Shown here in pieces: positions 48,186-57,328 of a stretch of DNA of 64,000 nt (within the stretch, counting starts at the first letter, position 1; every line of letters begins with the position of its first letter). Source of the stretch: Verrucomicrobiota bacterium (GTDB lineage Bacteria > Verrucomicrobiota > Verrucomicrobiia > Limisphaerales > UBA11320); assembly GCA_016199985.1 (NCBI GenBank), contig JACQFQ010000033.1, positions 59,889 through 123,888 of the forward strand. Reading direction: 5' to 3'. Under the pieces are notes generated by a model. The model was not told where the DNA came from. It was given only the letters and a program-made list of their open reading frames with translations, and did not search any database. A program made the translations under genes and the position numbers.

Positions 48186-48546
48186 GAACTCAAAACTAAC
48201 ATGGGCTCCACGATTATCCCTATCCACAGCAACTGCCTTCGTGTCGGACATGAGACTGACCGAATCGCAGCCGCTTGCCATGCTCCAGACCGCTTCGACG
48301 ATTTACGGCCGTCCCGGTGTGGGCGCTTGACCCCCCTTGAGAACTCAGCCAGCGCCTTGCGCTGTTGCGACGTGGCTGTTCGGCGTGCAAGGGCAAGCAT
48401 CTTGCCGCGGCCGTGGCGGTGATGGTGCGAAAGCATCGTCGGAATTCATTTGCGGATGGGGCCTATGCCGTCTCAAGTTTCCCGTCGCATGTTGCTCGGA
48501 GTCTCAACTCCCCAGGATGCCTGGATTGGAATCTACGGCGATTACA
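48186..48546. other. 361-bp region without supported gene
   Basis: No gene can be supported. The sequence follows the truncated toxin and lies before an unknown protein gene. Open frames here have no recognisable product. It may hold the decayed 3' part of the toxin gene or a junction from a past deletion. Confidence 0.45.
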
Positions 48547-50196
48547 ATGATCTCAACAGTCTCGCCCCAGTCTGACCCTCTGCTGGACGACATTTTTTCT
48601 TTCGAGCGGCGGTTTCGCCGCGCGCTGGGAGACGGACGACGCATTGATCGGGTGCGTGGCTTTGGTGGCTCGAACAACCCCTACGACGACTTCGCACCAG
48701 CTCTGGGACGCCTGTTCGAACGGACTCGTCAGGCGTTTGATCAGGAGAAGATGGAACTGGCGCGCGATGCCTATGCCGGGCTTTTTGCCCTGCTTGGGCT
48801 CAGGGACGATTATGGCTTTGCCATTACGCGCCCCGAGGGCCTCGTGATCCGTGACGACCAAGCGCGGTACCTGCGAGCCATCGGCCAGACTGCCTCCACT
48901 CAAGAGCGCCCGGTTCTGATGATCCATACAAAGCGTCTCCTCGCCCAGAGTCTGTGGGAGGGATGCGATCTCAGCATTCAGACGTTGCTGGAAATCGCTC
49001 CGCTCAGGCCCCTCGAGCGCGAGGAGTGGTTGGATAACTTGATCTGCGCACTGGATCAGGACTGTGAGCCCGGCGCAGACCGATGGCTTCGTGAAGCTGT
49101 GAGGCTGCGACACGGCGCCGACGGCCTGCGAGATCTGACCCGCCGGAAAAGTCCCTGGCGTCCGCGAGTTTGGCTGGACTGGCTCGAGATGCTCGAGAAG
49201 CGGGAGTCACCGAACAGTATGCTTGAAGCCGCTGAAGAGGCGTTGGCCCACATTCCTGAAGGCCTGGAATTGCGGGCCACGGCTGCGGATCATCTGGCGC
49301 GGGCTGCGACACAAGTTGGCGATCGCCGCCGCGAGATTGCCGCCCGCTGGGAAGCATTCCGCGCCGCGCCGTTTCCGGCCCGCTTGCTCGACCTGTGGGT
49401 GGCCGCGGGAGGTGCGAAGGAACAGCGAACTTGGATGCGACGGGTCGCAACTGTGGCATGCGACCAAACCGGCGGCTTAATCCCGGGACCACTGGTCGAC
49501 GGACTCTGCCCCTCCAGCGAGGTCTTGTTGAAGGAGGATGGCGATTACTTCACAAGTGGCCCCTCCAGCGAGATCGTCGCTTGCGCTCGCTTGCTGGCCG
49601 GAGACTGGCGCGAAGCCTTGCGCATGGCCTGCACGGATCCTCTTGATGCCAGTGCTGAGGGCCATAACATCCGAATGTTGGTGCTTTCGGTGATGCTGGC
49701 CTGGCTAACGCGGTGGCCGAACAAGGAACTCGCCCCCAACACCGCAGAGATTTTGGATGATGCGATGGGATTGTTCGATATCTCCGGCGAGGTTCCTACG
49801 CAACTGGGCCATAGCTTCAAGATGGCGTTCTCAAAGGCAATTCCAAGGTGGAAGCCTGCACCCCCGTCCGTCGGCGCAACGGTCGAGGATCGCTGCCTTC
49901 GCCTGGTTCGCAGTGAAATCACGGCTGCCCTGAAGACCTTTGAACTTGTTCGCAATGGTCGTGTCGCCCTGCTCGCCGGGGCCGCGACCGAGGTGTTGCG
50001 AGAGCGGCGCTCCGAAGCCGATGCAATTGGATTCATGGATGACCTGACAAGGATCCACCGAAGCCGCCCTGAGTTCGCGGAGGCGTTAAGACTTCGTTGG
50101 CGCCGCAACACTCGAAACGCGGCTCATCCCGGATCACCAAACCCACGGAAGGACGGCGGCAAAGAATCCCGACCGGCCTCACTGATTAAGTTGTGA
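48547..50196 (+). CDS. Hypothetical protein, 549 residues
   Basis: I do not recognise this protein. The ATG at 48547 (MISTVSPQSDPLLDDIFSFERRFRRALGDG) is preferred to an upstream start that adds 70 unlikely residues. It is soluble and mostly helical, with Arg/Leu/Ala-rich repeats (EAAEEALAHIPEGLELRATAADHLARAATQVGDRRREIAARWEAFRAAPFPARLLDLW) resembling TPR or HEAT-like helices. There is no signal peptide. The frame is long with good codon bias, so it is a real gene. The neighbourhood of toxin-antitoxin fragments suggests an accessory role, but nothing in the sequence names it. Confidence 0.7.
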   Translation: MISTVSPQSDPLLDDIFSFERRFRRALGDGRRIDRVRGFGGSNNPYDDFAPALGRLFERTRQAFDQEKMELARDAYAGLFALLGLRDDYGFAITRPEGLVIRDDQARYLRAIGQTASTQERPVLMIHTKRLLAQSLWEGCDLSIQTLLEIAPLRPLEREEWLDNLICALDQDCEPGADRWLREAVRLRHGADGLRDLTRRKSPWRPRVWLDWLEMLEKRESPNSMLEAAEEALAHIPEGLELRATAADHLARAATQVGDRRREIAARWEAFRAAPFPARLLDLWVAAGGAKEQRTWMRRVATVACDQTGGLIPGPLVDGLCPSSEVLLKEDGDYFTSGPSSEIVACARLLAGDWREALRMACTDPLDASAEGHNIRMLVLSVMLAWLTRWPNKELAPNTAEILDDAMGLFDISGEVPTQLGHSFKMAFSKAIPRWKPAPPSVGATVEDRCLRLVRSEITAALKTFELVRNGRVALLAGAATEVLRERRSEADAIGFMDDLTRIHRSRPEFAEALRLRWRRNTRNAAHPGSPNPRKDGGKESRPASLIKL

Positions 50197-50501
50197 CTGA
50201 TCTCCGACGCGGGCTTTACCGTGGATGCGGTAATAGGGCCGACGACGTCCAGGCGACGTGGAGTCACAGCGTGAAGCCGGAGAATCCCGCAGTAGCTCGA
50301 CCGCGGGCTGGACACCACGCCCAGAGAGTTGGCCAACCGTGCCCGGTGCAGCTGGCTGATCAGGACAAAGCGTGCGTACTCGAATTGGCTTACGTATCCC
50401 AGTGCCTCGCGGGAGCCTGCACGATCTCCACTTTCAACTGGCTGGAACCTTTGTTACACAACACCGGCATTTCATAACAAGTGCCGAAGCTTCATAAACC
50501 G

Positions 50502-50753
50502 ATGCCTGCCAGTTCCAGAAACGACCGGGTGCTGAAGCTCGTCCGAAAGATGGGCGTGGTGCGGCCCAAGGACCTCGCCAGCCACGGCATCGCTCCGATC
50601 TACCTGGACCGAATGTGCCAACGCGGCCTGCTGACCAAAGTAGCTCGGGGGCTTTACACCGCCACCGGTCACGAACCCGCGGTGCATCATACGATGGTCG
50701 GGGTGAGCAAGCGTGTCCCACGCGGCGCTCGACGCCGTGCGCCGGGAAGGTGA
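50502..50753 (+). pseudogene. Truncated AbiEi-type antitoxin
   Basis: The frame encodes RNDRVLKLVRKMGVVRPKDLASHGIAPIYLDRMCQRGLLTKVARGLYTAT, the winged-helix domain of AbiEi antitoxins, and continues with HTMVGVSKRVPRGA, after which similarity stops and the frame ends in Arg-rich junk. The C-terminal domain is missing: the break at about 50710-50730 joins it to the Fic-like fragment in another frame. Two TTCATAA repeats 20 bp apart (50471 and 50491) lie just upstream and might be a relic operator. Confidence 0.75.
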
Positions 50754-51051
50754 GGATTTGAGCCGCTGGCTCGAGTACACCGCGGAGGGATTGTTGCTTA
50801 CCCTCGAACGCGTGTGGATCCGCGTGCGGAAATTCTCGGCGCAGGCTGGGCAGGCCAAGCTTGTTTTGCGCCCCCGCCAGGAACATCTCCTGCAGATGCT
50901 CCGCGATCACAAAAGCATGTCACCTGGTGAAATCTGGGAGGGGCTTGGAGTTTCCCGGCAGGGAGCGATGGATTTATTGCGTCCGCTGATCAAGGCCGGC
51001 CTGGTGAAGCGCATCGGCACGAAGAAGACCAGCCGATATATTCTCGCGTAG
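50713..51051 (+). pseudogene. Fic-family protein C-terminal fragment
   Basis: The 112-residue frame encodes ALDAVRREGEDLSRWLEYTAEGLLLTLERVWIRV, which matches the end of a Fic domain protein (yYdaLdxvRxxxxDLTxWLeYfxegl), followed by a winged helix, LRPRQEHLLQMLRDHKSMSPGEIWEGLGVSRQGAMDLLRPLIKAGLVKRIG. The catalytic Fic core (HPFxxGNGR) and N-terminus are absent. It follows the AbiEi fragment in a different frame, so the two were joined by a deletion. It is not expected to AMPylate. Confidence 0.75.
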
Positions 51052-51200
51052 CGTTCGCGTCATGACGTGAACGCCTGTTCTCTGTTCCGAACCCATCAAT
51101 TGTTCAATGCCTTCGCCCAAGGCTTCACGCTCACCACCGCTTCCCAAACTCTCACGCCTGGTTTCTCGGGAGAGAGCCGGAATTGTTGAGATCAAAGATC

Positions 51201-51812
51201 TCACTTTGGTTTGGCTTTCTGCGGGAAGCCACTCAGTATCGCGTGAAATGCGGCTTCGACGGCGTCGTTCTCTACTTGGCTCGCCAACATCATGCCAATC
51301 AATCCGCCGATGGCCGGGGTCTCAGTATTCACCTCATTGTACCAAGCGATGTTCCTGTTCTGTTTGTCGAATAAGACCGCCGAGATCCCCGCCTTTCCTT
51401 TTGGACCCCAGAAAATCATGTCGAAGCTGAAGTCCACGGCCACAACTTTGTGCGAGGTCCCCCTGATGAGCCACAAAAAGATCCAGTTGGCGTCGGAAGG
51501 GCCGAGGCTACGTATCCACTCTGGGCTGGCATTGGTGAATGATTCCGAAGTGATGCCGGCAACCAGATTCGGGTCTAAGTGCAGGCGCACTTTGTAACCT
51601 TTGCTCTTGAGCTTACCGGCAGTCGGCTTCGGGTAAGCCCTATCCCACTTGAATTGCTTCACTTTGCCAACCCGCGCGTCAACGACCGAGAGAATGGTGA
51701 TTTCATCCACCTTGGACGTGTCAAAGGAAGGGTTTTGGTAAGTCGGCGGCTTTGGCGTCGCGCAGCCAACAAGCAGCGCAGCGACCAGTGTGAATGGGAA
51801 AAGCGGTTTCAT
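51201..51812 (-). CDS. Putative lipoprotein, unknown function
   Basis: This 203-residue protein has a lipoprotein signal (FTLVAALLVGC, lipobox LVGC, Cys17). Its first mature residues TPKPPTYQNPSFDTSKVDEITILSVVDARVG resemble the start of the next gene (VYRNPGFDTGKTYRVAVMPL), suggesting common ancestry of the N-terminal domain. The rest (SFDMIFWGPKGKAGISAVLFDKQNRNIAWYNEVNT) suggests a beta-sandwich of the DUF4136-like or CsgG-like type, but I cannot name the family. It is probably anchored to a periplasm-facing membrane. Confidence 0.72.
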   Translation of the reverse strand: MKPLFPFTLVAALLVGCATPKPPTYQNPSFDTSKVDEITILSVVDARVGKVKQFKWDRAYPKPTAGKLKSKGYKVRLHLDPNLVAGITSESFTNASPEWIRSLGPSDANWIFLWLIRGTSHKVVAVDFSFDMIFWGPKGKAGISAVLFDKQNRNIAWYNEVNTETPAIGGLIGMMLASQVENDAVEAAFHAILSGFPQKAKPK

Positions 51813-51893
51813 TTGAGCAGCAGAAGTGTGTTCCTTAACCTGAACGCAGTCACTTTGTGAACCCTGGGTGCGCGACGGCCGGCGGCAGGGGGG

Positions 51894-52589
51894 TTACGGC
51901 TGTCGCTTCGCACCCATAAAACCCACCACCATCTGACGGCAAAGCTTGCGGGCCACTACATCAACCGGCGCATCCAACGGCATTGTCAAAAAGTCAGGCT
52001 CTGCTGCTTTGTCGATGGACCAGATGACAATACCCTTCTCAACGCTCACTGCTTTGACAGACGCACCGACGGCTGTCTTTACCGCGTTAAGCCCAAGCAA
52101 GCCTTGAGTGCCACGGGACCAGTTTGAGACTCTTCCGGAAATAATAAGGTCGGCTCGCACGAGCTTGCCAAATGCGATAGCATCGAATTCAGCGGACGAA
52201 TCCGGGCGCGGGCGTTGCTCGCGCAAGGCCTTGTCAACGTCACTTGCCCGTCCCACAACTATCGGGTCGGCGTTCAATACCTGGCTGGCCGCAGTCGTAT
52301 TCCCAAACTCTGCGGACGGGTCGGTGCGACGTTCGCGCAAAACACGGTCTATCTCCTGGCGTTCGACCACCTCAACATTGCCGTTCGCCAAAAGAGCCGA
52401 TTCGAACAGACTCGCGAAGGTATCGCCACTGCCAGGATGCCCTGGAGCATCCTTAAGCGGCATCACAGCCACTCGGTAGGTTTTCCCGGTGTCGAAACCT
52501 GGGTTCCGATAGACCACGGTTTGCGTTGAGGAACATCCCGCGATTAAAATGCATACCGCCAGCCCTGGAAGTAGTGACTTGGGTTTCAT
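51894..52589 (-). CDS. CsgG-like lipoprotein
   Basis: This 231-residue lipoprotein (signal LAVCILIAGC, Cys19) has a CsgG-like core: YRVAVMPLKDAPGHPGSGDTFASLFESALLANGNVEVVERQEIDRVLRE. A segment of about 40 residues is duplicated: VERQEIDRVLRERRTDPSAEF with ADPIVVGRASD, then SDVDKALREQRPRPDSSAEF with ADLIISGRVSN. Proteins of this kind lie at the outer membrane or act in the periplasm; a full CsgG pore is larger, so this may be a shortened relative (GNA1162/LpoB-like). It is on the same strand as the preceding lipoprotein gene, 81 bp away. Confidence 0.78.
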   Translation of the reverse strand: MKPKSLLPGLAVCILIAGCSSTQTVVYRNPGFDTGKTYRVAVMPLKDAPGHPGSGDTFASLFESALLANGNVEVVERQEIDRVLRERRTDPSAEFGNTTAASQVLNADPIVVGRASDVDKALREQRPRPDSSAEFDAIAFGKLVRADLIISGRVSNWSRGTQGLLGLNAVKTAVGASVKAVSVEKGIVIWSIDKAAEPDFLTMPLDAPVDVVARKLCRQMVVGFMGAKRQP

Positions 52590-53365
52590 GGTTGATGTTT
52601 GCGATTGCCGTTATGGTCTCGGAGCCTTCTGCAACGTCGCTTGGCGCGTACGAGTGGGGCCTCAGGCCTTGAACTCAGCCACAATGCCCATAGGGCACAC
52701 TCACTGCGACGTCAATGGCTCGCCGCCCTCGCCGCAACGCTCGGAGTTCCGCAGGTTTGTCTGGTTATGCTCTGGGATATTCCGTGCGGAGGCTCAAGCG
52801 CAGAACCGCATCCCCCGGAGGCGATCCAGACGCGCTGCGTTCGGGACACGCGCGGGTTTCTACCCTCCCACCCCTTGGAACACAAGGCTTGAGCTGGGCC
52901 CGAACGGATGTGGAGTCTGGTCAAGACTGGGGGAGGTTTCCTCAATGGGGACTCTCGCTGAGGGTTCACGCGGAGGATGCGTGAATGAGCAATCTGGCCG
53001 TTGTGTCGCTGCAGCGTGGCACATGCGGGCTTTCTGTCGTGAGCTGGAGGATGTTGAAGGTAGCTGGGCTGTCGATCGGACACGAGCCGAGCGATGTCCG
53101 CTCATGCTTTCGTCACGGCTAAGTATGGCCAGTTAGGCGCGGGACACTGCACTGCCAGAAGATCGTGCAAGCGCGTTTCACATCGGCGGGAACTCAGTAT
53201 CCTCAGGTTGAAAACCGACACTCGCCTCCAAGTCTTTCTCAGTCGCAATTGAAGTTTTCGCGGACGCCTCTTTCCCATCTCCCAGATTCCGGATTCCTCG
53301 AGAATTCTGCCGGCGACGGTTGCAATCCAACCGTCGCGTTCAACTCGAGCTGCCGCGCACCGAGC
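52590..53365. other. 776-bp region without supported gene
   Basis: No gene is supported here. Several short frames exist on both strands but show no recognisable domain or consistent codon use. The region joins two accessory fragments and looks like decayed sequence. Confidence 0.45.
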
Positions 53366-53521
53366 ATGCTTGTTGTCCGAGCTTTCGAGCGATTCCTCTA
53401 CCGGCTTTCGGCGTCGAAGCACGGGAAGGATTTTGTGTTGAAGGGAGCGACGCTGTTTACGCTTTGGGAAGGCTTCCCGCACCGGCAAACGCGCGATGTG
53501 GACCCCCTGGGATTTGGAGAC
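53366..53521 (+). pseudogene. AbiEii-type nucleotidyltransferase toxin N-terminal remnant
   Basis: The frame encodes VRAFERFLYRLSASKHGKDFVLKGATLF and TLWEGFPHRQTRDVDPLGFGD, which match the N-terminal half of AbiEii/AbiGii toxins (ERFLYRLSxSxxxxxFVLKGAxLFxxW and RxTRDxDxLGxG). Similarity ends after GFGD, where the frame continues with unrelated residues. No full toxin can be read. It is a second AbiEii-like fragment, distinct from the one at 47.7 kb because it belongs to another sequence branch. Confidence 0.78.
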
Positions 53522-54008
53522 AAGAGCACGCCGCCGCCGAAGGAAGTGGAGGCCGACAACTTGCTGATCCCGACAAAGATTCAGACGATGGCTGGCGCTG
53601 CCTTGCGCAGCTCTTCAATAAAAACGGCAAGAGGCTTGTCACCCACTCTATCGGCGCGATAACCCGCGGCGATACACAGCGGGTCTGGAGACTGAGACAG
53701 CCGCTTTAATTGGACGCGCTTCGGCGCCTGATCAGCGGTTCGTGCCGTAACCACGGCCGCGGCCACGAAGCAACGCAGTTGTCGAAGTTCCCTGCGCGGG
53801 CAGCATGACCAAAAGGCAGGCTCAGGCAAACAACTTGGCATTAGTCGGAATCAGGCAAAGCAGGCATCCTGTCCCTATGAAGACGAAAGCAACTGAGCTG
53901 AGCAACCGGGCAAACTGGCCCTCACCTGCCACTCGGCCGACCGAAGCCATCCTGTCCGATCTCCACTAAGCCGCGAACGCAACGACAACCAACAACACAA
54001 AACACAAC
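53522..54008. other. 487-bp region before the quinone-oxidoreductase cassette
   Basis: No gene is supported; a minus-strand frame at 53581-53841 shows protein-like sequence (SPDPLCIAAGYRADRVGDKPL) that I cannot assign. The last 140 bp are A-rich with CAAC repeats and probably form the leader of the cassette starting at 54009. Confidence 0.4.
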
Positions 54009-54587
54009 ATGATAACGGTATCCATCATCTACTTCTCTGGCGCAGGCCACACCACCAAGCTTGCGGAAGCCGTCGCGAAGGGCGCGGGTTCCGTCGCGGG
54101 CGTGAAAGTCCAGACCATCGCCATCCATGGCAAGGACATCATCGAAGGCCGTTTCAAAAACGATGCGGCATTCGCGCAACTCGACGCCAGCGACGCCATC
54201 GTCTTCGGCAGCCCGACCTACATGGGCGGGCCAAGCGGGCAGTTCAAGACCTTCGCCGATGCCACCGCCGGAAGCTGGTTCACCGGGAAGTGGAAGGACA
54301 AGATCGCGTCCGGCTTCAGCGTTTCCAACAGCCCGGCTGGCGACAAGTTCAGCACGTTGCAATATTTCCACACCCTCGCCATGCAGCACGGCATGATCTG
54401 GGTCGGCCTCGGTGAAATGCCGATGCAGCCGAACGGCGTCAACCGCCTCGGCGCTTTCGCGGGCGCGACCGCGCAGGCGGGGCAGGAATCTCCCGAAGTT
54501 GCGCCAAACGATGCCGACAAGTTGACCGGCGAAATCCTTGGCCGCCGCGTGGCCAACGCCGCCAAGCGCTGGACAGGTCAGGCCTGA
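54009..54587 (+). CDS. Flavodoxin-like NAD(P)H:quinone oxidoreductase family protein
   Basis: This 192-residue protein has the FMN-binding loop IIYFSGAGHTTKLAEAVAKGA at the N-terminus, a second loop IVFGSPTYMGGPSGQFKTFADAT (as in WrbA), and SGFSVSNSPAGDKFSTLQYF with the GMIWVGLGEMP segment. It binds FMN and probably reduces quinones by two electrons. It opens a plus-strand cassette with an isochorismatase-like hydrolase, porin, monooxygenase-domain protein and amidohydrolase. No regulator is adjacent. Confidence 0.9.
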   Translation: MITVSIIYFSGAGHTTKLAEAVAKGAGSVAGVKVQTIAIHGKDIIEGRFKNDAAFAQLDASDAIVFGSPTYMGGPSGQFKTFADATAGSWFTGKWKDKIASGFSVSNSPAGDKFSTLQYFHTLAMQHGMIWVGLGEMPMQPNGVNRLGAFAGATAQAGQESPEVAPNDADKLTGEILGRRVANAAKRWTGQA

Positions 54588-54668
54588 AAGGAAACGCGCT
54601 TTCGTGATTTGCTCCGCTTTACCGAAGCCCGCGCCCAACAACAACTCATTCAAAGAAAGGAAAACATC

Positions 54669-55346
54669 ATGAACCAATACCAAAAACTCTACACGCCGGC
54701 GGATACGGCCATCGTGTTCATCGACCAGCAGCCGCAGATGACCTTCGGCGTGGCGAGCGCTGACCGCGCGACCCTCATCAACAACACCACGCTCCTCGCG
54801 CGCGTGGCGAAGGAATTCAATGTGCCCGCCGTGCTCACGGCCGTCGAGACGGAGAGCTTCAGCGGCTACATCTGGCCACAGTTGCTTGACATCTTTCCCG
54901 GCCAGCCCGTCGTGGAGCGCAGTTCCATGAACTCGTGGGACGATCCAGGTTTTCGCAAAGCCATCGAAGCGACGGGCCGCAAGAACATCCTCATGACCGG
55001 TTTGTGGACGGAAGTTTGCATCACCTGGCCGACGATTGAAATGCTCGGCGCGGGCTACAACATCTACGTAGTCGAAGATTGCTGCGGCGCGACTTCGCCC
55101 GCCGCGCAAGAGGCCGCGCTGTCCAGGATGGTGCAAGCGGGCGCAGTGCGGTTGACCACCATCGCGGCGCTGCTCGAATTCCAGCGTGATTGGAAAAACA
55201 AGGAACATTACAACGCGCTCATGGCCATCCTTAAACAACAAGGGGGCGCTTATGGTGTAGGCGTCGAATACGCCTACACGATGGTTCACCACGCTCCACA
55301 GTCCGCGCAGAAACCGCAGATCGTGCCGAAGGCAGCGGCGCACTGA
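54669..55346 (+). CDS. Isochorismatase-family cysteine hydrolase (YcaC-like)
   Basis: This 225-residue protein has the family motifs AIVFIDQQPQMTFG (Asp nucleophile-assisting residue), VLTAVETESFSGYIWPQL, and GRKNILMTGLWTEVCITWPTIEMLGAGYNIYVVEDCCGATSPAAQ with the catalytic Cys in TEVC. YcaC relatives hydrolyse amide or ether bonds of unknown substrates. A good ribosome site (AAAGGAAA, 8 bp upstream) fixes the ATG at 54669. It lies 81 bp after the flavodoxin-like gene in the cassette. Confidence 0.93.
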   Translation: MNQYQKLYTPADTAIVFIDQQPQMTFGVASADRATLINNTTLLARVAKEFNVPAVLTAVETESFSGYIWPQLLDIFPGQPVVERSSMNSWDDPGFRKAIEATGRKNILMTGLWTEVCITWPTIEMLGAGYNIYVVEDCCGATSPAAQEAALSRMVQAGAVRLTTIAALLEFQRDWKNKEHYNALMAILKQQGGAYGVGVEYAYTMVHHAPQSAQKPQIVPKAAAH

Positions 55347-55400
55347 CCCTGATTCACCAGCAGGCGCGGGCGGCTCGATGTCGCCCGCGCCTTGGTTTCC

Positions 55401-56774
55401 ATGCGTGGACTTTGGATCATTCTACTTGCGGCAACGCGCGCTTTGGCGCTCGGCGCCGAGCGGTCCGTTTTCCAGACGTTGCGTTACAACGAGGACTGGT
55501 CGTTCCTTGCCGAATCGGCTCAGCGCACGGACTGGCTCGACGCGTTGAAGTTCATTCCGCTGGACGGCACGAATGTTTATGTCTCGTTCGGCGGCGAGGC
55601 GCGGCTGAAATACGAACGGTACTCCGAGCCGGTCTTCAATCAGCGGCCGGCGGACAGCAGCGGCTTTCTCCTCCAGCGCTATCTGTTCAGCGCCGATCTC
55701 CACGCCACGCCGTATTTCCGGGTTTTCAGCCAGTTGCAGACTTCGCTGGAGGAGTTTCGCGCCGGCGGGCCGCGCCCCACGGATCGCGATGACCTCGATT
55801 TCCATCAGGCATTTTTCGACGCCTCGCTGCCACTCGACAGTCACGACGCGCTCACGCTCCGGGCAGGCCGGCAGGAAATGGCCTACGGCTCGCAACGACT
55901 CATCAGCGTCCGCGACTCGCCGAACAACCGGCTCGCATTCGACGCCGCCCGGGTGCTGACACGTTTCGGCGAATGGCGGGCCGATGCGTGGGTGGCTCAA
56001 CCGATCGGAATAGACAGGGGCTTCTTTGATGACCGGCGAATGAGTGGGACTGCCTTCTGGGGCGGCTATGTCACCGGCCCGCTGCCGTTCATCCCCGGCC
56101 TTAACGCCGACTTCTATTATCTCGGTATTTCGAAGGAAAACGCGGCGTATGCCCGCGGCGCGGCCCATGAACTCCGGCATTCGCTCGGCGCTCGCTTGTT
56201 TGGGAGGCATGGCGGGCTGGATTGGAATTTTGAGTTCGTCGGCCAGTTCGGCTCATTTGGCAGTGACGGCATCCTCGCGTGGACGGCGGCATCCGACACC
56301 GGCTGGACTTTCTCAAGCGCTCCCTCAAAGCCTCGCGCGTTTTTGAGGGCTGACATCGCGAGCGGCGACCACGGCGGCGCGAACCTTGGCACGTTCAATC
56401 CGCTCTTTCCGCGCGGCGCGTATTTCAATGAGGCCGCGCTCATCGGCCCGCAGAATCTAATGGACTTGCAACCGGGCGTTGACTTCGAGCTCACGAAATC
56501 CCTGAAGCTCACCACGAGCTGCGATTTCGTCTGGCGCGAAAGTCTCGATGACGGCGTTTATGGCGTTGCTCTGAACCTGCAAGCGCCGCCCGGCTCGAGT
56601 CAGGCGCGTTTTGTCGGAACGTTTCCCAACGCGTCGTTCGCATGGCAGGCGAGCCGGCGCCTGAACCTGACCCTCAATTACGTCGCCTACATCTTTGGAG
56701 GTTTTGTGAAGGAGTCGTTGCCGACCCAGAGAAACGGCAACTACGTGTCCGCCGTCGCAACCTTCCGATTCTAA
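55401..56774 (+). CDS. Alginate-export-type outer membrane porin
   Basis: This 457-residue outer membrane beta-barrel has a signal peptide (GLWIILLAATRALALGAE), repeated beta-strand patterns (NVYVSFGGEARLKYERYSEP, LRAGRQEMAYGSQRLISVRDSPNNRLAFDAARV, FNPLFPRGAYFNEAALIGPQNLMDLQPGVDFEL) and a C-terminal Phe (VATFRF), as expected for barrel insertion. The QEMAYGSQRLI and RDSPNNRLAFD blocks identify the alginate export domain family. It probably brings an organic substrate across the outer membrane for the enzymes encoded beside it. Confidence 0.9.
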   Translation: MRGLWIILLAATRALALGAERSVFQTLRYNEDWSFLAESAQRTDWLDALKFIPLDGTNVYVSFGGEARLKYERYSEPVFNQRPADSSGFLLQRYLFSADLHATPYFRVFSQLQTSLEEFRAGGPRPTDRDDLDFHQAFFDASLPLDSHDALTLRAGRQEMAYGSQRLISVRDSPNNRLAFDAARVLTRFGEWRADAWVAQPIGIDRGFFDDRRMSGTAFWGGYVTGPLPFIPGLNADFYYLGISKENAAYARGAAHELRHSLGARLFGRHGGLDWNFEFVGQFGSFGSDGILAWTAASDTGWTFSSAPSKPRAFLRADIASGDHGGANLGTFNPLFPRGAYFNEAALIGPQNLMDLQPGVDFELTKSLKLTTSCDFVWRESLDDGVYGVALNLQAPPGSSQARFVGTFPNASFAWQASRRLNLTLNYVAYIFGGFVKESLPTQRNGNYVSAVATFRF

Positions 56775-56776
56775 TT

Positions 56777-57328
56777 ATGCCCATCCATATTGCCATCTCT
56801 CGTCGTGTGCGCCCCGGTTGCGAAGCCGAGTTTCAGGCGGCGCTGCGCGAATTCTTCCGAGTCTCTTTCGCGCACAGCGGCGTGTGGGGGGCAAGCATGC
56901 TCACGCCGCCGCCCGGATCGGACTCCCGCGAATACGGCATTCTGCGCACATTCGCCGGCGAGACGGAGCGCGATGCCTTCTATGAATCGCCGATGTTCAA
57001 AGCGTGGGAGGAGCGGGCCAGAACGCTGACGGAAGGCGAGCCAGTGTATCGCCAACTGCATGGACTCGAAGCGTGGTTTCGCGCCCCGCGCAATCCGCCG
57101 CCGCGATGGAAGATGGCCGTGGCCACATTGCTGGGCGTCTATCCGGTAAGTCTCCTGATTGGCGTTGTGCTTTCGCCTGCGCTGAGACAATTGCCGCTGG
57201 CGCTGAATTTGTTTGTCGTATCGGCAATCATCGTTGGCCTTCTCACCTGGGTCGTGATGCCGCTCGTTGCCCGACTGCTTCACGGCTGGCTCAATCCGCA
57301 ACCACAAACGAAAGAGAGAAACGCATGA
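56777..57328 (+). CDS. Antibiotic-biosynthesis-monooxygenase-domain membrane protein
   Basis: This 183-residue protein has an N-terminal ABM-type ferredoxin-like domain (ISRRVRPGCEAEFQAALREFF and YGILRTFAGETERDAFYESPMFKAWEERARTL), then two membrane helices (MAVATLLGVYPVSLLIGVVLSPAL and LALNLFVVSAIIVGLLTWVVMPLVARLL). This pairing is common in Proteobacteria beside YtcJ-like amidohydrolases. The ATG at 56777 follows the porin stop by 2 bp, and the stop overlaps the amidohydrolase start (ATGA at 57325-57328), so translation is coupled. Confidence 0.88.
   Translation: MPIHIAISRRVRPGCEAEFQAALREFFRVSFAHSGVWGASMLTPPPGSDSREYGILRTFAGETERDAFYESPMFKAWEERARTLTEGEPVYRQLHGLEAWFRAPRNPPPRWKMAVATLLGVYPVSLLIGVVLSPALRQLPLALNLFVVSAIIVGLLTWVVMPLVARLLHGWLNPQPQTKERNA

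Noticed and set aside
53581..53841. Minus-strand 86-codon frame with SPDPLCIAAGYRADRVGDKPL
   Set aside because: The sequence looks protein-like, but no family can be assigned and its 5' part is implausible; not enough support for a gene.
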